49,210 bases of DNA from Kitasatospora sp. Root107 (GTDB lineage Bacteria > Actinomycetota > Actinomycetes > Streptomycetales > Streptomycetaceae), in NCBI RefSeq assembly GCF_001424875.1, contig NZ_LMCT01000024.1, positions 1,126 through 50,335 on the forward strand, written 5' to 3'. Shown piece after piece: positions 40,424 to 48,552 of this stretch. The translations under genes were made by a program, and so were the position numbers. Position 1 is the stretch's first letter; the number at the start of each line of letters is the position of its first letter. Under the pieces are notes generated by a model that saw nothing but the letters and a program-made list of their open reading frames with translations, did not search any database and had not been told where the DNA came from.

Positions 40424-42559
40424 GTGCCGCAGCTCGCGTTCGCGAACAGCTTCTGGGAGAGCTACGACATCCTGGAGAGGCCGGTGAAATCTGGCGTGCG
40501 CAAGGCGATGGCGAAGTTCCAGCAACTCACCGTGCCTGAGCTGCATGCCGACAAGGGCCTGCACCTGGAGTCGGTGGAGAAGGCGCGCGATCCGCGGATG
40601 CGCACCATCAGGATCAACGACTTCTGGCGCGGCGTCGTCCTCGCCCCAGACGACGGCAGTGACGTCTTCCTCCTGATCAACGTGGTGCCGCACGACGACG
40701 CCTACACCTGGGCGGCCAAACGGCTCTATACCGTCAACACGGCGACGCGGGCCCTGGAAGTCCGCAACGTAATCGCCATCGAGCAGTTGACACCAGCGCT
40801 GGAGAAGGCCGCGGAGGCTGCTCCGGCGTTGCTGTTCGCCAAGCACTCCGACACGGTGTTGCGTGAGCTCGGCATCGACGACCAGGTGTTGCGGGCCGTG
40901 CGGACCGTCGTCGACAAGCCGCAGCTGGAGGCCTTTGGGACGCTGCTGCCTGAAGACCAGTTCGAGGTCCTGCAGTTCCTGGCCGACGATTTCAGCCCGG
41001 AGGACGTCTACCGGGACGTCGTCCTCGAACGGCGGCCCGCCGACGTCCGCCCGGAGCCGACCGAGGACTTGGCAGCGGCCATCGCCAATACCAGCAGCCG
41101 GATCACCCTCGTCTCGGGGCCCGACGAGCTGACCGACATCCTGGACAAGCCCTTCGCCGCCTGGCGGGTCTTCCTGCACCCCTCGCAGCGGCGGGTCGCC
41201 TACCGAGCCTCCTACGCCGGGCCTGTCCAGGTCACCGGCGGGCCGGGTACCGGTAAGACCGTCGTGGCACTGCACCGCGTCAAACACCTGTTGTCCCGCG
41301 CGCCCGACACCCGCGTCCTGCTCACCACCTACACCAATGCGCTCGCCGCGACCCTGCGCGAGAATCTGGCGCAGCTCCTCGATGGTGACGACAGGCAGCT
41401 TGCCCGGGTCGACGTGACGACGGTCAACGCCTACGCGCACCGGATCGCCACCGAGCTTGGTGGCCGGGTGCCCGCCCCGATCGGCGACCAGGAGGAGCGG
41501 CAAATCTGGCAGCGCGTCAGGAAGCGCCTCGACCTGCCGTGGACCGAGCAGTTCCTCGCTCAGGAGTACCGGAACGTGGTGCTCGCCCACGACCTGCGGA
41601 CCCTGGAGGACTATCTCGCCGCCGACCGGCGCGGGCGGGGAACGCCGCTGATGCCACTGCGGCGGAAGCTGCTCTGGTCGGCCGTGGAGCTCTTCGGCAC
41701 GGAGCTGAACGCACATGGCGGCGTGACACATCTTCAGGTGTGCGCAGAGGCGGCCCGACTGCTCGACGAGGCCGGGGCGCGCCACGACCACGTGGTGGTC
41801 GACGAGGCGCAGGACCTCCACCCCGCGCAGTGGAGGGTGTTGCGGGCGGCTGCCGCGTCCGGCCCGGACGACCTGTTCATCGCCGGTGACCCGCACCAGC
41901 GCATCTACGACTCCCGGGTGTCGCTGGGATCGCTCGGGATTACCGTCAAGGGCCGCAGCAGCCGTCTGCGCATCAACTACCGCAGCACGGAGGAGATCCT
42001 CGGCTGGTCCACCGGCATTCTCGGCCCGGCCCCGGTCGAGGACCTCGGCGGCGACGGGAACGACAGCCTCGCCGGCTACCGGTCGCTGCTGCACGGTCGT
42101 AGGCCGCACGTCGACGGTCACGGCTCCGAGCAGGCCGAGGTCGCCGCCCTTGTGGAACGGGTGCAGGGCTGGATCGCCCAGGGTATCCGCCCGGCCGAGA
42201 TCGGGGTCTGCGCGCGCTTCAATCTGCTTCTCGACAAGGTCCACGACAGGCTGTCCGCCGCCGGTGTGCCGGCAGTACGGGTCCGGGACAACCCCGCTCC
42301 CCACACAGACGGCGTGCGGCTTGCGACCATGCACGCCATGAAGGGTCTGGAGTTCCGGGCGGTGGCAGTCCTCGGGGCGACGGCCAGTGCGATGCCCTTC
42401 GCCCGCGAGATCACTCCGGTCGAGGTGGACAGGCTCCAGTACGAGACGGACCTGCTGCGCGAGCGGTGCCTGCTGTTCGTGGCCTGCACGCGGGCTCGGG
42501 AGGCACTCGCCGTCTCCTGGAGCGGAGCGCCGAGCGGATTCCTGCCCGCGCGAGGGTGA
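40424..42559 (+). CDS. RelE/ParE-like domain fused to UvrD-type helicase
   Basis: 711 residues from the GTG at 40424 (AGGGAG upstream). The N-terminal about 110 residues (FQQLTVPELHADKGLHLESV, then MRTIRINDFWRGVVL and HDDAYTWAAKRLYTVN) match the RelE/ParE toxin fold found in several phage-defence helicases. From about 260 an SF1 helicase follows: GGPGTGKT (K278), DEAQ 460-463, NYRST, ATMHAMKGLEF and ACTRAREALAVSW (motif VI). There is no antitoxin gene and no separate nuclease domain, so the RelE-like part may be a regulatory or RNA-binding module. It is 40 bases after mcrC on the same strand. Confidence 0.87.
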   Translation: MPQLAFANSFWESYDILERPVKSGVRKAMAKFQQLTVPELHADKGLHLESVEKARDPRMRTIRINDFWRGVVLAPDDGSDVFLLINVVPHDDAYTWAAKRLYTVNTATRALEVRNVIAIEQLTPALEKAAEAAPALLFAKHSDTVLRELGIDDQVLRAVRTVVDKPQLEAFGTLLPEDQFEVLQFLADDFSPEDVYRDVVLERRPADVRPEPTEDLAAAIANTSSRITLVSGPDELTDILDKPFAAWRVFLHPSQRRVAYRASYAGPVQVTGGPGTGKTVVALHRVKHLLSRAPDTRVLLTTYTNALAATLRENLAQLLDGDDRQLARVDVTTVNAYAHRIATELGGRVPAPIGDQEERQIWQRVRKRLDLPWTEQFLAQEYRNVVLAHDLRTLEDYLAADRRGRGTPLMPLRRKLLWSAVELFGTELNAHGGVTHLQVCAEAARLLDEAGARHDHVVVDEAQDLHPAQWRVLRAAAASGPDDLFIAGDPHQRIYDSRVSLGSLGITVKGRSSRLRINYRSTEEILGWSTGILGPAPVEDLGGDGNDSLAGYRSLLHGRRPHVDGHGSEQAEVAALVERVQGWIAQGIRPAEIGVCARFNLLLDKVHDRLSAAGVPAVRVRDNPAPHTDGVRLATMHAMKGLEFRAVAVLGATASAMPFAREITPVEVDRLQYETDLLRERCLLFVACTRAREALAVSWSGAPSGFLPARG

Positions 42560-42568
42560 CCGGAGGGG

Positions 42569-44224
42569 TCAGTCGCCGTTGCTCCTCGGGTACAGGCCGC
42601 CGTTGGTGAGCCCTTCACGGGCGAGTGTGGCGGCTTGTTCGCTGAGTGCGGCGAGCTGCCTGGTGCAGTCCTCGAACTCCTCAAGCGCGCGGAACGCGGT
42701 CCCGTAACGACGTTGCTCCTCGATGCCCATCTGCGGAATGCGGGAACCGCGCGCGTCGAGACGGTAGGTGCCGCTGGCACTGGTGGAGCGGCGCCGATTG
42801 GCGGGGCCGACCAGAAAACCCTTCAGATAGTCGGTGTCGAGCTGGTCGCTGACGGAGAGGGGCCCGCTCTCGGAGTACTCGACGAGCCCGGCCCGGGCGA
42901 GGTCGGCGATGCTGACGGACGCGGTGTCGAGCGTGCCGAGGCTGTTGCCGGGAAGTAGGAGGGGCAACAGGTCGTTGAGCGCCCGAAGTTGCTCCTGCAC
43001 CTGTCGGCGCAGCGCCACGTAGTCGCTGATGTAGTCGCGCCGTGCGGCACCGACATGAGTGCCGGGGGTGAGGTCGACGGTGTCGTCGAGGAGGTTGATG
43101 AGCGGGACATCGACGACCTGGCCGGGTTCGGGGTCGAGGGGCGCGTCCGGAGCGTTCGCGGTGAGATCGACCATACGGACTGCCGTCGGCGCGGCACCGT
43201 CGGGACGCTGGAGCACCCACAGGTGTACCGGCAGCGCGTGGGCGGTGGCGGTTCCGGCCGGAAGGGCGATGACCTGGGCGAGGATGCCTCGCCGGACGAG
43301 CTCCGCACGGATGCGGCGACCGGCCTTCCGGTAGGCGACGGAGGCTGGCATCACCATGATGGCCCTGCCTCCGGGCGCCGTATGCGAGTACGCGTGCTGG
43401 AGCCAGGCCAGCTCGCCCTCCGCGCGCGATGGGGTCCCGAGCTCCCAGCGCGCATCGAGGAGGAGGTCCTCGCGCCCCCAGTCGGGCGAGGCAACGGGCG
43501 GGTCGCAGATGACCAGATCAGCTTTGAAGTCGCTCCACTGGTCGTCGCGGAGCGAGTCGCCGTTCCGGATGTCGGTGGGCACGCGGTTGGTAAGACCGGC
43601 GCGGAGCCGGGCGAACTCCGCCATCGACGCATCGACCTCTTGGCCGTGCCGGGTTGGCCCGGCAGTGGGGCCGATGGAGAGAAGTAGGGCGCCAATTCCG
43701 CAGGCAGGGTCCAGGATGCGCGCCGACGTGGGGACGGAGCCCGCGAAATGCCGCACTGCACGGATGACTGCAGGGGAGGAGACCTGGTCGGATCCGGTGC
43801 GGCGGGTGGCGTCGAGAAAGCGCTCGGTGAGAGCGGTGATCAGCTCGGCCTTCGAGGTCCGGTCTACGATCTCCAGAGCTTGACCGACGATTTCGGATGC
43901 GAGGCCCGTTGGCGGCGCGCCGTGTGCGAGGAGTCGACCCACCGCCACGAGACCGCTGACTATGTCGTCCCCGTAAGTCCCCCGAAGGGATTGCCACAGC
44001 CTGACGTCGTCGGACACGTCCTGCCCTTTGTGCTGTCTGGCGAGCCAGGTCCGCACCTCGGCGAGGTCGAACAGTGGGCTGGTTGCCCCGCCCCCGGCTG
44101 GCGCGGGGAAGTCCTCGTAGCGCCGCCGCCAATTGGAGACCGCGGCCCTGGTCACGCCGGCCAGTCGAGCGATCTCGGCTCCGGTGATCAGCGGATCGGT
44201 GGCAGGGCGAGTGTCCTCCTTCAT
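42569..44224 (-). CDS. Putative N6-adenine methyltransferase with N-terminal HTH and TRD-like tail
   Basis: 551 residues from the ATG at 44224. An HTH (ITGAEIARLAGVTRAAVSNW, about 14-33) precedes the HsdM-like core: motif I LDPACGIGALLLS (D172) and motif IV DPPV (241-244). The usual fourth residue is Phe, Tyr or Trp, which stacks on the flipped adenine; Val here suggests weak or lost catalysis. A C-terminal coiled-coil/TRD-like part (QQ-type IEEQRRYGTAFRALEEFEDC) resembles one half of an HsdS subunit, so modification and specificity appear fused. It is convergent with the RelE-UvrD gene (9-base gap) and close to the island's tRNA end. The HTH may let it repress its own promoter. Confidence 0.86.
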   Translation of the reverse strand: MKEDTRPATDPLITGAEIARLAGVTRAAVSNWRRRYEDFPAPAGGGATSPLFDLAEVRTWLARQHKGQDVSDDVRLWQSLRGTYGDDIVSGLVAVGRLLAHGAPPTGLASEIVGQALEIVDRTSKAELITALTERFLDATRRTGSDQVSSPAVIRAVRHFAGSVPTSARILDPACGIGALLLSIGPTAGPTRHGQEVDASMAEFARLRAGLTNRVPTDIRNGDSLRDDQWSDFKADLVICDPPVASPDWGREDLLLDARWELGTPSRAEGELAWLQHAYSHTAPGGRAIMVMPASVAYRKAGRRIRAELVRRGILAQVIALPAGTATAHALPVHLWVLQRPDGAAPTAVRMVDLTANAPDAPLDPEPGQVVDVPLINLLDDTVDLTPGTHVGAARRDYISDYVALRRQVQEQLRALNDLLPLLLPGNSLGTLDTASVSIADLARAGLVEYSESGPLSVSDQLDTDYLKGFLVGPANRRRSTSASGTYRLDARGSRIPQMGIEEQRRYGTAFRALEEFEDCTRQLAALSEQAATLAREGLTNGGLYPRSNGD

Positions 44225-44479
44225 AGCGCCACCGTACACGGCAAGAGAAAGTGAATCCAAGGTCCAGCGTGTTGGCGATGTACACGGATTATTTGTGAAG
44301 GATGTCGTTTACGTGTGACTGAGCCGTCCATGCGGCCGTCGGAGGCCGAGCGGGTGGACGACACCGACACGTCACGGTTCGTCGCCTCCGTATGGCAGCA
44401 GCAAGTGCGGTCCCTGCCACCATGGTCCTCCGCTGGGACCGGGGTGCCATCGAGTTGGAATGGGTGGGGGAGGAGGGCA
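44225..44479. other. Methyltransferase upstream region, no gene
   Basis: 255 bases holding the presumed promoter of the methyltransferase gene; a GTACAC sequence occurs at both about 44234 and 44280, possibly an operator pair for the HTH-bearing methylase. The rest is degenerate sequence with no open frame that I can support. Confidence 0.45.
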
Positions 44480-44674
44480 GCACCTTCCGGCTGCGCAGGC
44501 TCACCAGGGACTTCCGGATTCACGACTGGCGGCACAGCCGGATCAGCAGCGATCTGGACGCGGGGGGGGAATCCGGTGGAGGTGTCGGCGAACGTGCAGC
44601 ACCACTCGCCCGGCTGCACGATGACGAAGTACGGGCATCGGAGCAAGGCTGGGGCTGTGAAGCTGGCCCGCTGA
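44480..44674 (+). pseudogene. Tyrosine recombinase (phage/ICE integrase) C-terminal remnant
   Basis: Two frames joined by a one-base shift read as the C-terminal catalytic end of a tyrosine integrase. First frame: LTRDFRIHDWRHSRISSDL, with HDWRH as the HxxRH motif. Second frame: NPVEVSANVQHHSPGCTM, then KYGHRSKAGA with the probable nucleophile tyrosine. The frame changes at a run of eight G (44562-44569), where seven would keep it open. No upstream catalytic domain or start is left, so it is a decayed fragment. It ends 131 bases from the CCA end of tRNA-Leu, the standard place for an integrase gene after integration into a tRNA. Identity is by motif pattern. Confidence 0.62.
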
Positions 44675-44724
44675 TAGTGCGCGGCGCATGGGTGGTGCTG
44701 CCCTGATCTATAGCAAGATCATTC

Positions 44725-44748
44725 CTGTGGGTCACGCGGTGGGTCACG
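44725..44748. repeat. 12-bp tandem repeat between integrase remnant and tRNA
   Basis: GTGGGTCACGCG occurs twice back to back, exact. Tandem short repeats beside a tyrosine-recombinase gene and its attachment site are often arm-type integrase-binding sites; that role is inferred from position. Confidence 0.75.
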
Positions 44749-44780
44749 CGACCGCTGCACGGAGCCCGCAAAACAAGAAA

Positions 44781-44799
44781 ACCCCACGTGAAGTGGGGT
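44781..44799 (-). terminator. Intrinsic terminator after tRNA-Leu
   Basis: On the minus strand ACCCCAC-TTCAC-GTGGGGT (7-bp stem) is followed by TTTTCTTG, a rho-independent terminator 6 bases after the encoded CCA end of tRNA-Leu. Confidence 0.88.
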
Positions 44800-44805
44800 C
44801 TTGCC

Positions 44806-44893
44806 TGGTGTCCGAGGGGGGACTTGAACCCCCACGCCCGATAAAGGGCACTAGCACCTCAAGCTAGCGCGTCTGCCATTCCGCCACCCGGAC
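44806..44893 (-). tRNA. tRNA-Leu (anticodon GAG)
   Basis: 88 nt including encoded CCA. Acceptor GTCCGGG pairs with CTCGGAC (one G-U), the anticodon stem CTAGC/GCTAG holds loop TTGAGGT with anticodon GAG, there is a long class II variable arm (TGCCCTTTATCGGGCG) and a T arm GGGGG-TTCAAGT-CCCCC. It reads codons CUC and CUU. Its 3' end faces the defence island and the integrase remnant, so it is the probable attachment site. Confidence 0.95.
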
Positions 44894-45128
44894 CGGGTGT
44901 TGTCTTCGCGGCCCGTTGCCCGCGTCGACATGTGTAACTGTAGCAAGGAACGGCACCAGGACCCAAAACCGTCCCTGGCAGGGGCCCTGCGGCTTGGATC
45001 CGGGGGAATGGCCTTGGGGTGGGGCGGGTCCTGGGGGAGGATGGCGGAACCGTGCCCGCAGGGCCCCGGTGTTGGGTGCCGGGGTGGCGTGGAGGTGCGC
45101 CGGGTGGGCGAGACGACGAGGAGTGACC

Positions 45129-46442
45129 GTGAGCGAGGCGAAGGTGACGGCTGAGTCGGAGGTCGCCGAGATCTGTCGCGACCTGATCCGGATCGACACC
45201 AGTAACTACGGTGACGGTTCGGGTCCCGGGGAGCGCAAGGCGGCGGAGTACGTTGCGGAGCAGCTGGCGGAGTTCGGTCTGGAGCCGAAGATCTACGAGT
45301 CGGCCAAGGGCCGGGCCTCGACCGTGGTGCGGATCGAGGGCGAGGACCGTTCGCGGCCAGGGCTGTTGATCCACGGCCACACCGATGTGGTGCCGGCCAA
45401 CGCGGCGGACTGGACGTACGACCCGTTCGGTGGCGAGATCGCGGACGGTTGCGTCTGGGGCCGTGGCGCGGTGGACATGAAGGACATGGACGCGATGACG
45501 CTGGCCGTCGTCCGCGACCGGCTGCGGACCGGGCGCAAGCCCCCGCGCGACCTGGTGCTGGCCTTCGTGGCGGACGAGGAGGCGGGCGGCACGTACGGCG
45601 CCCGCTACCTGGTGGACAAGCACCCGGACCTGTTCGAGGGCGTGACCGAGGGGATCGGTGAGGTCGGCGGCTTCTCCTTCACCGTCAACGACCAGGTGCG
45701 GCTGTACCTGGTGGAGACGGCGCAGAAGGGCATGCACTGGATGCGGCTCACCGTCGAGGGCCGGGCCGGGCACGGCTCGATGGCGAACGACGACAACGCG
45801 ATCACCGAGCTGTGCGAGGCGGTGGCCCGGCTGGGGAAGCACACCTTCCCGCTCCGGATCACCAAGACGGTGCAGGCCTTCCTGGACGAACTGTCGGACG
45901 CGCTGGGCGTGAAGCTCGACCCGAACGACATGGACGAGACGCTCCGGGTGCTCGGCGGCATCGCCAAGATGATCGGCACCACGCTGCGCAACACCGCCCA
46001 GCCGACCATGCTCGGTGCCGGGTACAAGGTGAACGTGATCCCCGGCCAGGCCACCGCGCACGTGGACGGGCGCTTCCTGCCCGGCCACGAGGAGGAGTTC
46101 CTGGCCGAGCTGGACAGTGTCCTCGGGCCCCGGGTGAAGCGGGAGAGCCTGCACTACGACAAGGCACTGGAGACCGACTTCGACGGTGCGCTGGTGGAGG
46201 CGATGCAGTCGGCCCTGCAGGCCGAGGACCCGATCGCCCGGGCGGTGCCGTACTGCCTGTCCGGCGGCACGGACGCGAAGTCCTTCCAGGACCTGGGGAT
46301 CCGCTGCTTCGGCTTCGCGCCGCTGCAGCTCCCGCCGGAGCTGGACTTCGCCGGGATGTTCCACGGCGTGGACGAGCGGGTGCCGGTGGACGGCCTGAAG
46401 TTCGGCGTCCGGGTGCTGGACCGGTTCATCGACGCCTGCTGA
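45129..46442 (+). CDS. M20 family metallopeptidase / deacylase
   Basis: 437 residues from the GTG at 45129, with AGGAG six bases before. Zinc-ligand motifs of the M20 family are complete: LLIHGHTDVVP (His), GRGAVDMKDMDA (Asp bridging) and VADEEAGG (catalytic Glu pair), with CLSGGTDAKSF and GFAPLQLPPELDF near the C-terminus. Members hydrolyse dipeptides, acyl-amino acids or carbamoyl substrates; the substrate is not evident. Cytoplasmic, no signal peptide. A gene of this type next to tRNA-Leu and chaplin genes looks like chromosomal background rather than part of the island. Confidence 0.94.
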   Translation: MSEAKVTAESEVAEICRDLIRIDTSNYGDGSGPGERKAAEYVAEQLAEFGLEPKIYESAKGRASTVVRIEGEDRSRPGLLIHGHTDVVPANAADWTYDPFGGEIADGCVWGRGAVDMKDMDAMTLAVVRDRLRTGRKPPRDLVLAFVADEEAGGTYGARYLVDKHPDLFEGVTEGIGEVGGFSFTVNDQVRLYLVETAQKGMHWMRLTVEGRAGHGSMANDDNAITELCEAVARLGKHTFPLRITKTVQAFLDELSDALGVKLDPNDMDETLRVLGGIAKMIGTTLRNTAQPTMLGAGYKVNVIPGQATAHVDGRFLPGHEEEFLAELDSVLGPRVKRESLHYDKALETDFDGALVEAMQSALQAEDPIARAVPYCLSGGTDAKSFQDLGIRCFGFAPLQLPPELDFAGMFHGVDERVPVDGLKFGVRVLDRFIDAC

Positions 46443-46456
46443 GTCGTGGTCGGCAG

Positions 46457-46493
46457 GACGGCCCGCCCCCGGGGTTCCCGGAGGTGGGCCGTC
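46457..46493 (+). terminator. Hairpin terminator after the M20 peptidase gene
   Basis: Inverted repeat GACGGCCC / GGGCCGTC with partly paired G/C-rich interior (further CGCC/GGAGG pairing), 14 bases after the stop codon. Confidence 0.75.
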
Positions 46494-46706
46494 CGCTTGT
46501 CGGAGCTAATGACGAGCGGAACGGTGAAACGCCGGGTGCAGAAAGGATTCCTCCGTTAGTCAACTGGCCGACTGTGTGTACGAGTTGTCACCGTTGAGAG
46601 TGAATGGGTGATCCACTCCGTACCCCGTTCGGCCCAGCGTCGTTCACCCATATGCAGGCCGGAACAACGGCCTGTGGGACACAGGAATCGACCAGGAGGA
46701 ATACCC

Positions 46707-46949
46707 ATGAAGGTCAAGAAGATCGTCGCAGTCGCCGCCGCCACCGGTGGTCTGGTGCTCGCGGGTGCGGGCGCCGCCGCCGCTCACGGTGGCGCGGCCG
46801 CGAACGGTTTCGCGACCAACTCGCCCGGTGTGCTGTCCGGTAACAACGTCCAGGTTCCGGTGCACGTGCCGGTGAACCTGTGCGGCAACACCGTCAGCGT
46901 GATCGGCCTGCTGAACCCGGCGTTCGGCAACAACTGCGCCAACTTCTGA
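46707..46949 (+). CDS. chpH: Short chaplin, ChpH-like
   Basis: An 80-residue secreted chaplin with AGGAGG 7 bases before its ATG. Signal peptide MKVKKIVAVAAATGGLVLAG, then one chaplin domain: FATNSPGVLSGNNVQVPVHV, LCGNTVSVIGLLNPAFGNNC. Its two cysteines (in LCGN and NNC) form the disulfide of short chaplins other than ChpE. Chaplins assemble into an amyloid-like hydrophobic layer on aerial hyphae and spores. ChpH and ChpC genes are neighbours in S. coelicolor as here. Confidence 0.95.
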   Translation: MKVKKIVAVAAATGGLVLAGAGAAAAHGGAAANGFATNSPGVLSGNNVQVPVHVPVNLCGNTVSVIGLLNPAFGNNCANF

Positions 46950-46997
46950 GCAGTCACCGGCCGTTCCGGCCGGATCGACCGCTGAGCGTGTGACACC

Positions 46998-47029
46998 GAC
47001 GGACCCCTGGCGGCAGCCAGGGGTCCGTC
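46998..47029. terminator. Hairpin terminator between the two chaplin genes
   Basis: Perfect 14-bp arms (GACGGACCCCTGGC and complement) with loop GGCA, 48 bases after the ChpH stop. Confidence 0.9.
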
Positions 47030-47181
47030 GGCATGTCCGGGGGCGGAAGGGGTCGGGGGCGTCACTCGATGGAGTGAAAGGGCGCGTTCGGCTCAACCGG
47101 AGAACCCGTCAGCTCGTTGTTCGGTGTACAGGGGAAGACCGTGTCAGGAATTCCGACAATCACAACTCATCAGGGGAGTAC

Positions 47182-47973
47182 ATGCGTCAGGTCGCAAAGA
47201 GGGGCATCCTCACCGCAGTCGCCACCGGCAGCGTGCTGGCCTCGGCGTCGGGCTACGCCTACGCGAGCTCGGACGCGCAGGGGGCCGCCACCAACTCGCC
47301 CGGCGTCGGGTCCGGCAACAACATCCAGGCGCCGGTGGACATCCCGGTCAACGCCTGTGGCAACACGGTGAGCGTTGTCGGCCTGCTCAATCCCGCGATG
47401 GGCAACGACTGCGCCAACAGCTCGGGCCATGGGAAGGGCGCCGAGACCCGGGGCGCCGAGGCGCACGGCAGCGCCACCAACTCGCCGGGCGTCGCCTCCG
47501 GCAACAACATCCACGCCCCCGTCTCGGTGCCGATCAACGCCTGTGGCGACTCGGTCAACGTGGTCGGCATCGGCAACCCCGCCTTCGGGAACGACTGCGG
47601 CAACATCGCCACCCCGCCGCCGCCCGCCCAGGACGAGGACTGCCCGCCCGGCACGCACAACCCGCCGCCACCCGCGAGCACCCAGCCGCCCGGCACCACC
47701 CCGCCGGCCGGCGAGACCGGCGGCGCCGGCCACGGCGCCGGCCGTGGCGGCCTGCCCGGCGCCGAGGAGATCGGCACCCCGGCGGCGGCCGTGGCCCAGC
47801 CCGCCTCGTACACCGAGACCCCGCCGCCGGCGCCGGCCGCTGCGCCCGTCGGGGTGAGCCGGGCGCAGCTGGCGCAGACCGGTTCGGAGGGGTTGCAGCT
47901 GATCACCGTCGCCGGTGCGGCCCTGCTGCTCGGCGGCGGCGTGCTCTACCGCCGCTCGCGGGTCGGCGTCTGA
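47182..47973 (+). CDS. chpC: Long chaplin with two chaplin domains and sortase signal, ChpC-like
   Basis: A 263-residue cell-wall-anchored chaplin. Signal peptide (MRQVAKRGILTAVATGSVLA), chaplin domain 1 (ATNSPGVGSGNNIQAPVDIP, CGNTVSVVGLLNPAMGNDC), chaplin domain 2 (ATNSPGVASGNNIHAPVSVP, CGDSVNVVGIGNPAFGNDC), a long Pro/Gly/Thr-rich stalk, then the sortase motif LAQTG, a hydrophobic segment and a basic tail (YRRSRVGV). GGGGAG lies 3-4 bases before the ATG. Long chaplins are attached by class E sortases to peptidoglycan and anchor the rodlet layer. Two domains plus LAxTG fit ChpA/B/C; the neighbour makes ChpC most likely. Confidence 0.95.
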   Translation: MRQVAKRGILTAVATGSVLASASGYAYASSDAQGAATNSPGVGSGNNIQAPVDIPVNACGNTVSVVGLLNPAMGNDCANSSGHGKGAETRGAEAHGSATNSPGVASGNNIHAPVSVPINACGDSVNVVGIGNPAFGNDCGNIATPPPPAQDEDCPPGTHNPPPPASTQPPGTTPPAGETGGAGHGAGRGGLPGAEEIGTPAAAVAQPASYTETPPPAPAAAPVGVSRAQLAQTGSEGLQLITVAGAALLLGGGVLYRRSRVGV

Positions 47974-47989
47974 GAGTCCCGGTCATGGC

Positions 47990-48016
47990 GCGGGGGCGGG
48001 CCTGGCTCGCCCCCGC
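47990..48016. terminator. Terminator between chpC and the convergent DUF5703 gene
   Basis: 9-bp perfect arms GCGGGGGCG / CGCCCCCGC with a 9-base loop, sitting between two converging stop codons (4 bases before the DUF5703 stop). Confidence 0.82.
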
Positions 48017-48019
48017 AGG

Positions 48020-48232
48020 TCACCAGGTGCTGCGGACCTGCCGGATGATGCGGCGGCGCAGCCGGACCGTCCGCCGACCGTCCGGGAAGAGTTTGAGCCT
48101 GTCCAGCTCCCAGTGCCCGTACTCGGCGTGCTCGGTGAGCAGCTGCCTGGCCGCGTTGCGGCTGGTGCCGCGCGGGATGCTGAGCGACTGGTACTCGTAC
48201 TCCGGCTGCCGAACCAGCTTGGGTGGGGTCAA
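48020..48232 (-). CDS. DUF5703 small basic protein
   Basis: A 70-residue protein of the DUF5703 type: EYEYQSLSIPRGTSRNAARQ, GHWELDRLKLFPDG, RTVRLRRRIIRQ. The TTG at 48232 is preceded by GGAGGAG, which settles the start; a longer open frame upstream has no ribosome site and no resemblance to the family. Function unknown; small conserved actinomycete proteins of this type accompany the chaplin/M20 neighbourhood. Confidence 0.8.
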   Translation of the reverse strand: MTPPKLVRQPEYEYQSLSIPRGTSRNAARQLLTEHAEYGHWELDRLKLFPDGRRTVRLRRRIIRQVRSTW

Positions 48233-48552
48233 GACTCTCCTCCTGCAGGACGCGTGCAGGCAAGGGTACGACCTGCCTGCGACAACCAGGGCTTGCTCGG
48301 CCCACCGGGCCTGCCTGCCACGTCTGCCGAGCCTGAGGTGGGCGCGGCTGACAGTCAATCAGTTTTCGTACCACTGACGAGATACCCCGCCACGGCAGCT
48401 GCGACGCGCCCGCTGGGGGAGGCGGACGAGCCGGTCCGGGCGCGGTACAGATCCGCCCGGACCGGACATCCGGGCGGAAGTTGCGGTGAATTCCCGGAAG
48501 TAGACGGCAACCCCTGTGCGTGTTGTGCCCGGGGGGAGATAGCGTCAGCACC
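48233..48552. other. Divergent spacer, no gene seen
   Basis: 320 bases between the DUF5703 TTG and the acidic hypothetical ATG. It should hold both promoters. No repeat, hairpin or additional ORF with a ribosome site was found. Confidence 0.5.

Noticed and set aside
40424..40760. Toxin-antitoxin pair
   Set aside because: The RelE-like piece is fused to a helicase and no small antitoxin gene lies beside it.
44859..46364. 501-residue minus-strand ORF opposite the M20 peptidase
   Set aside because: It overlaps the tRNA gene and is antisense to a clear M20 peptidase; the translation has no motif.
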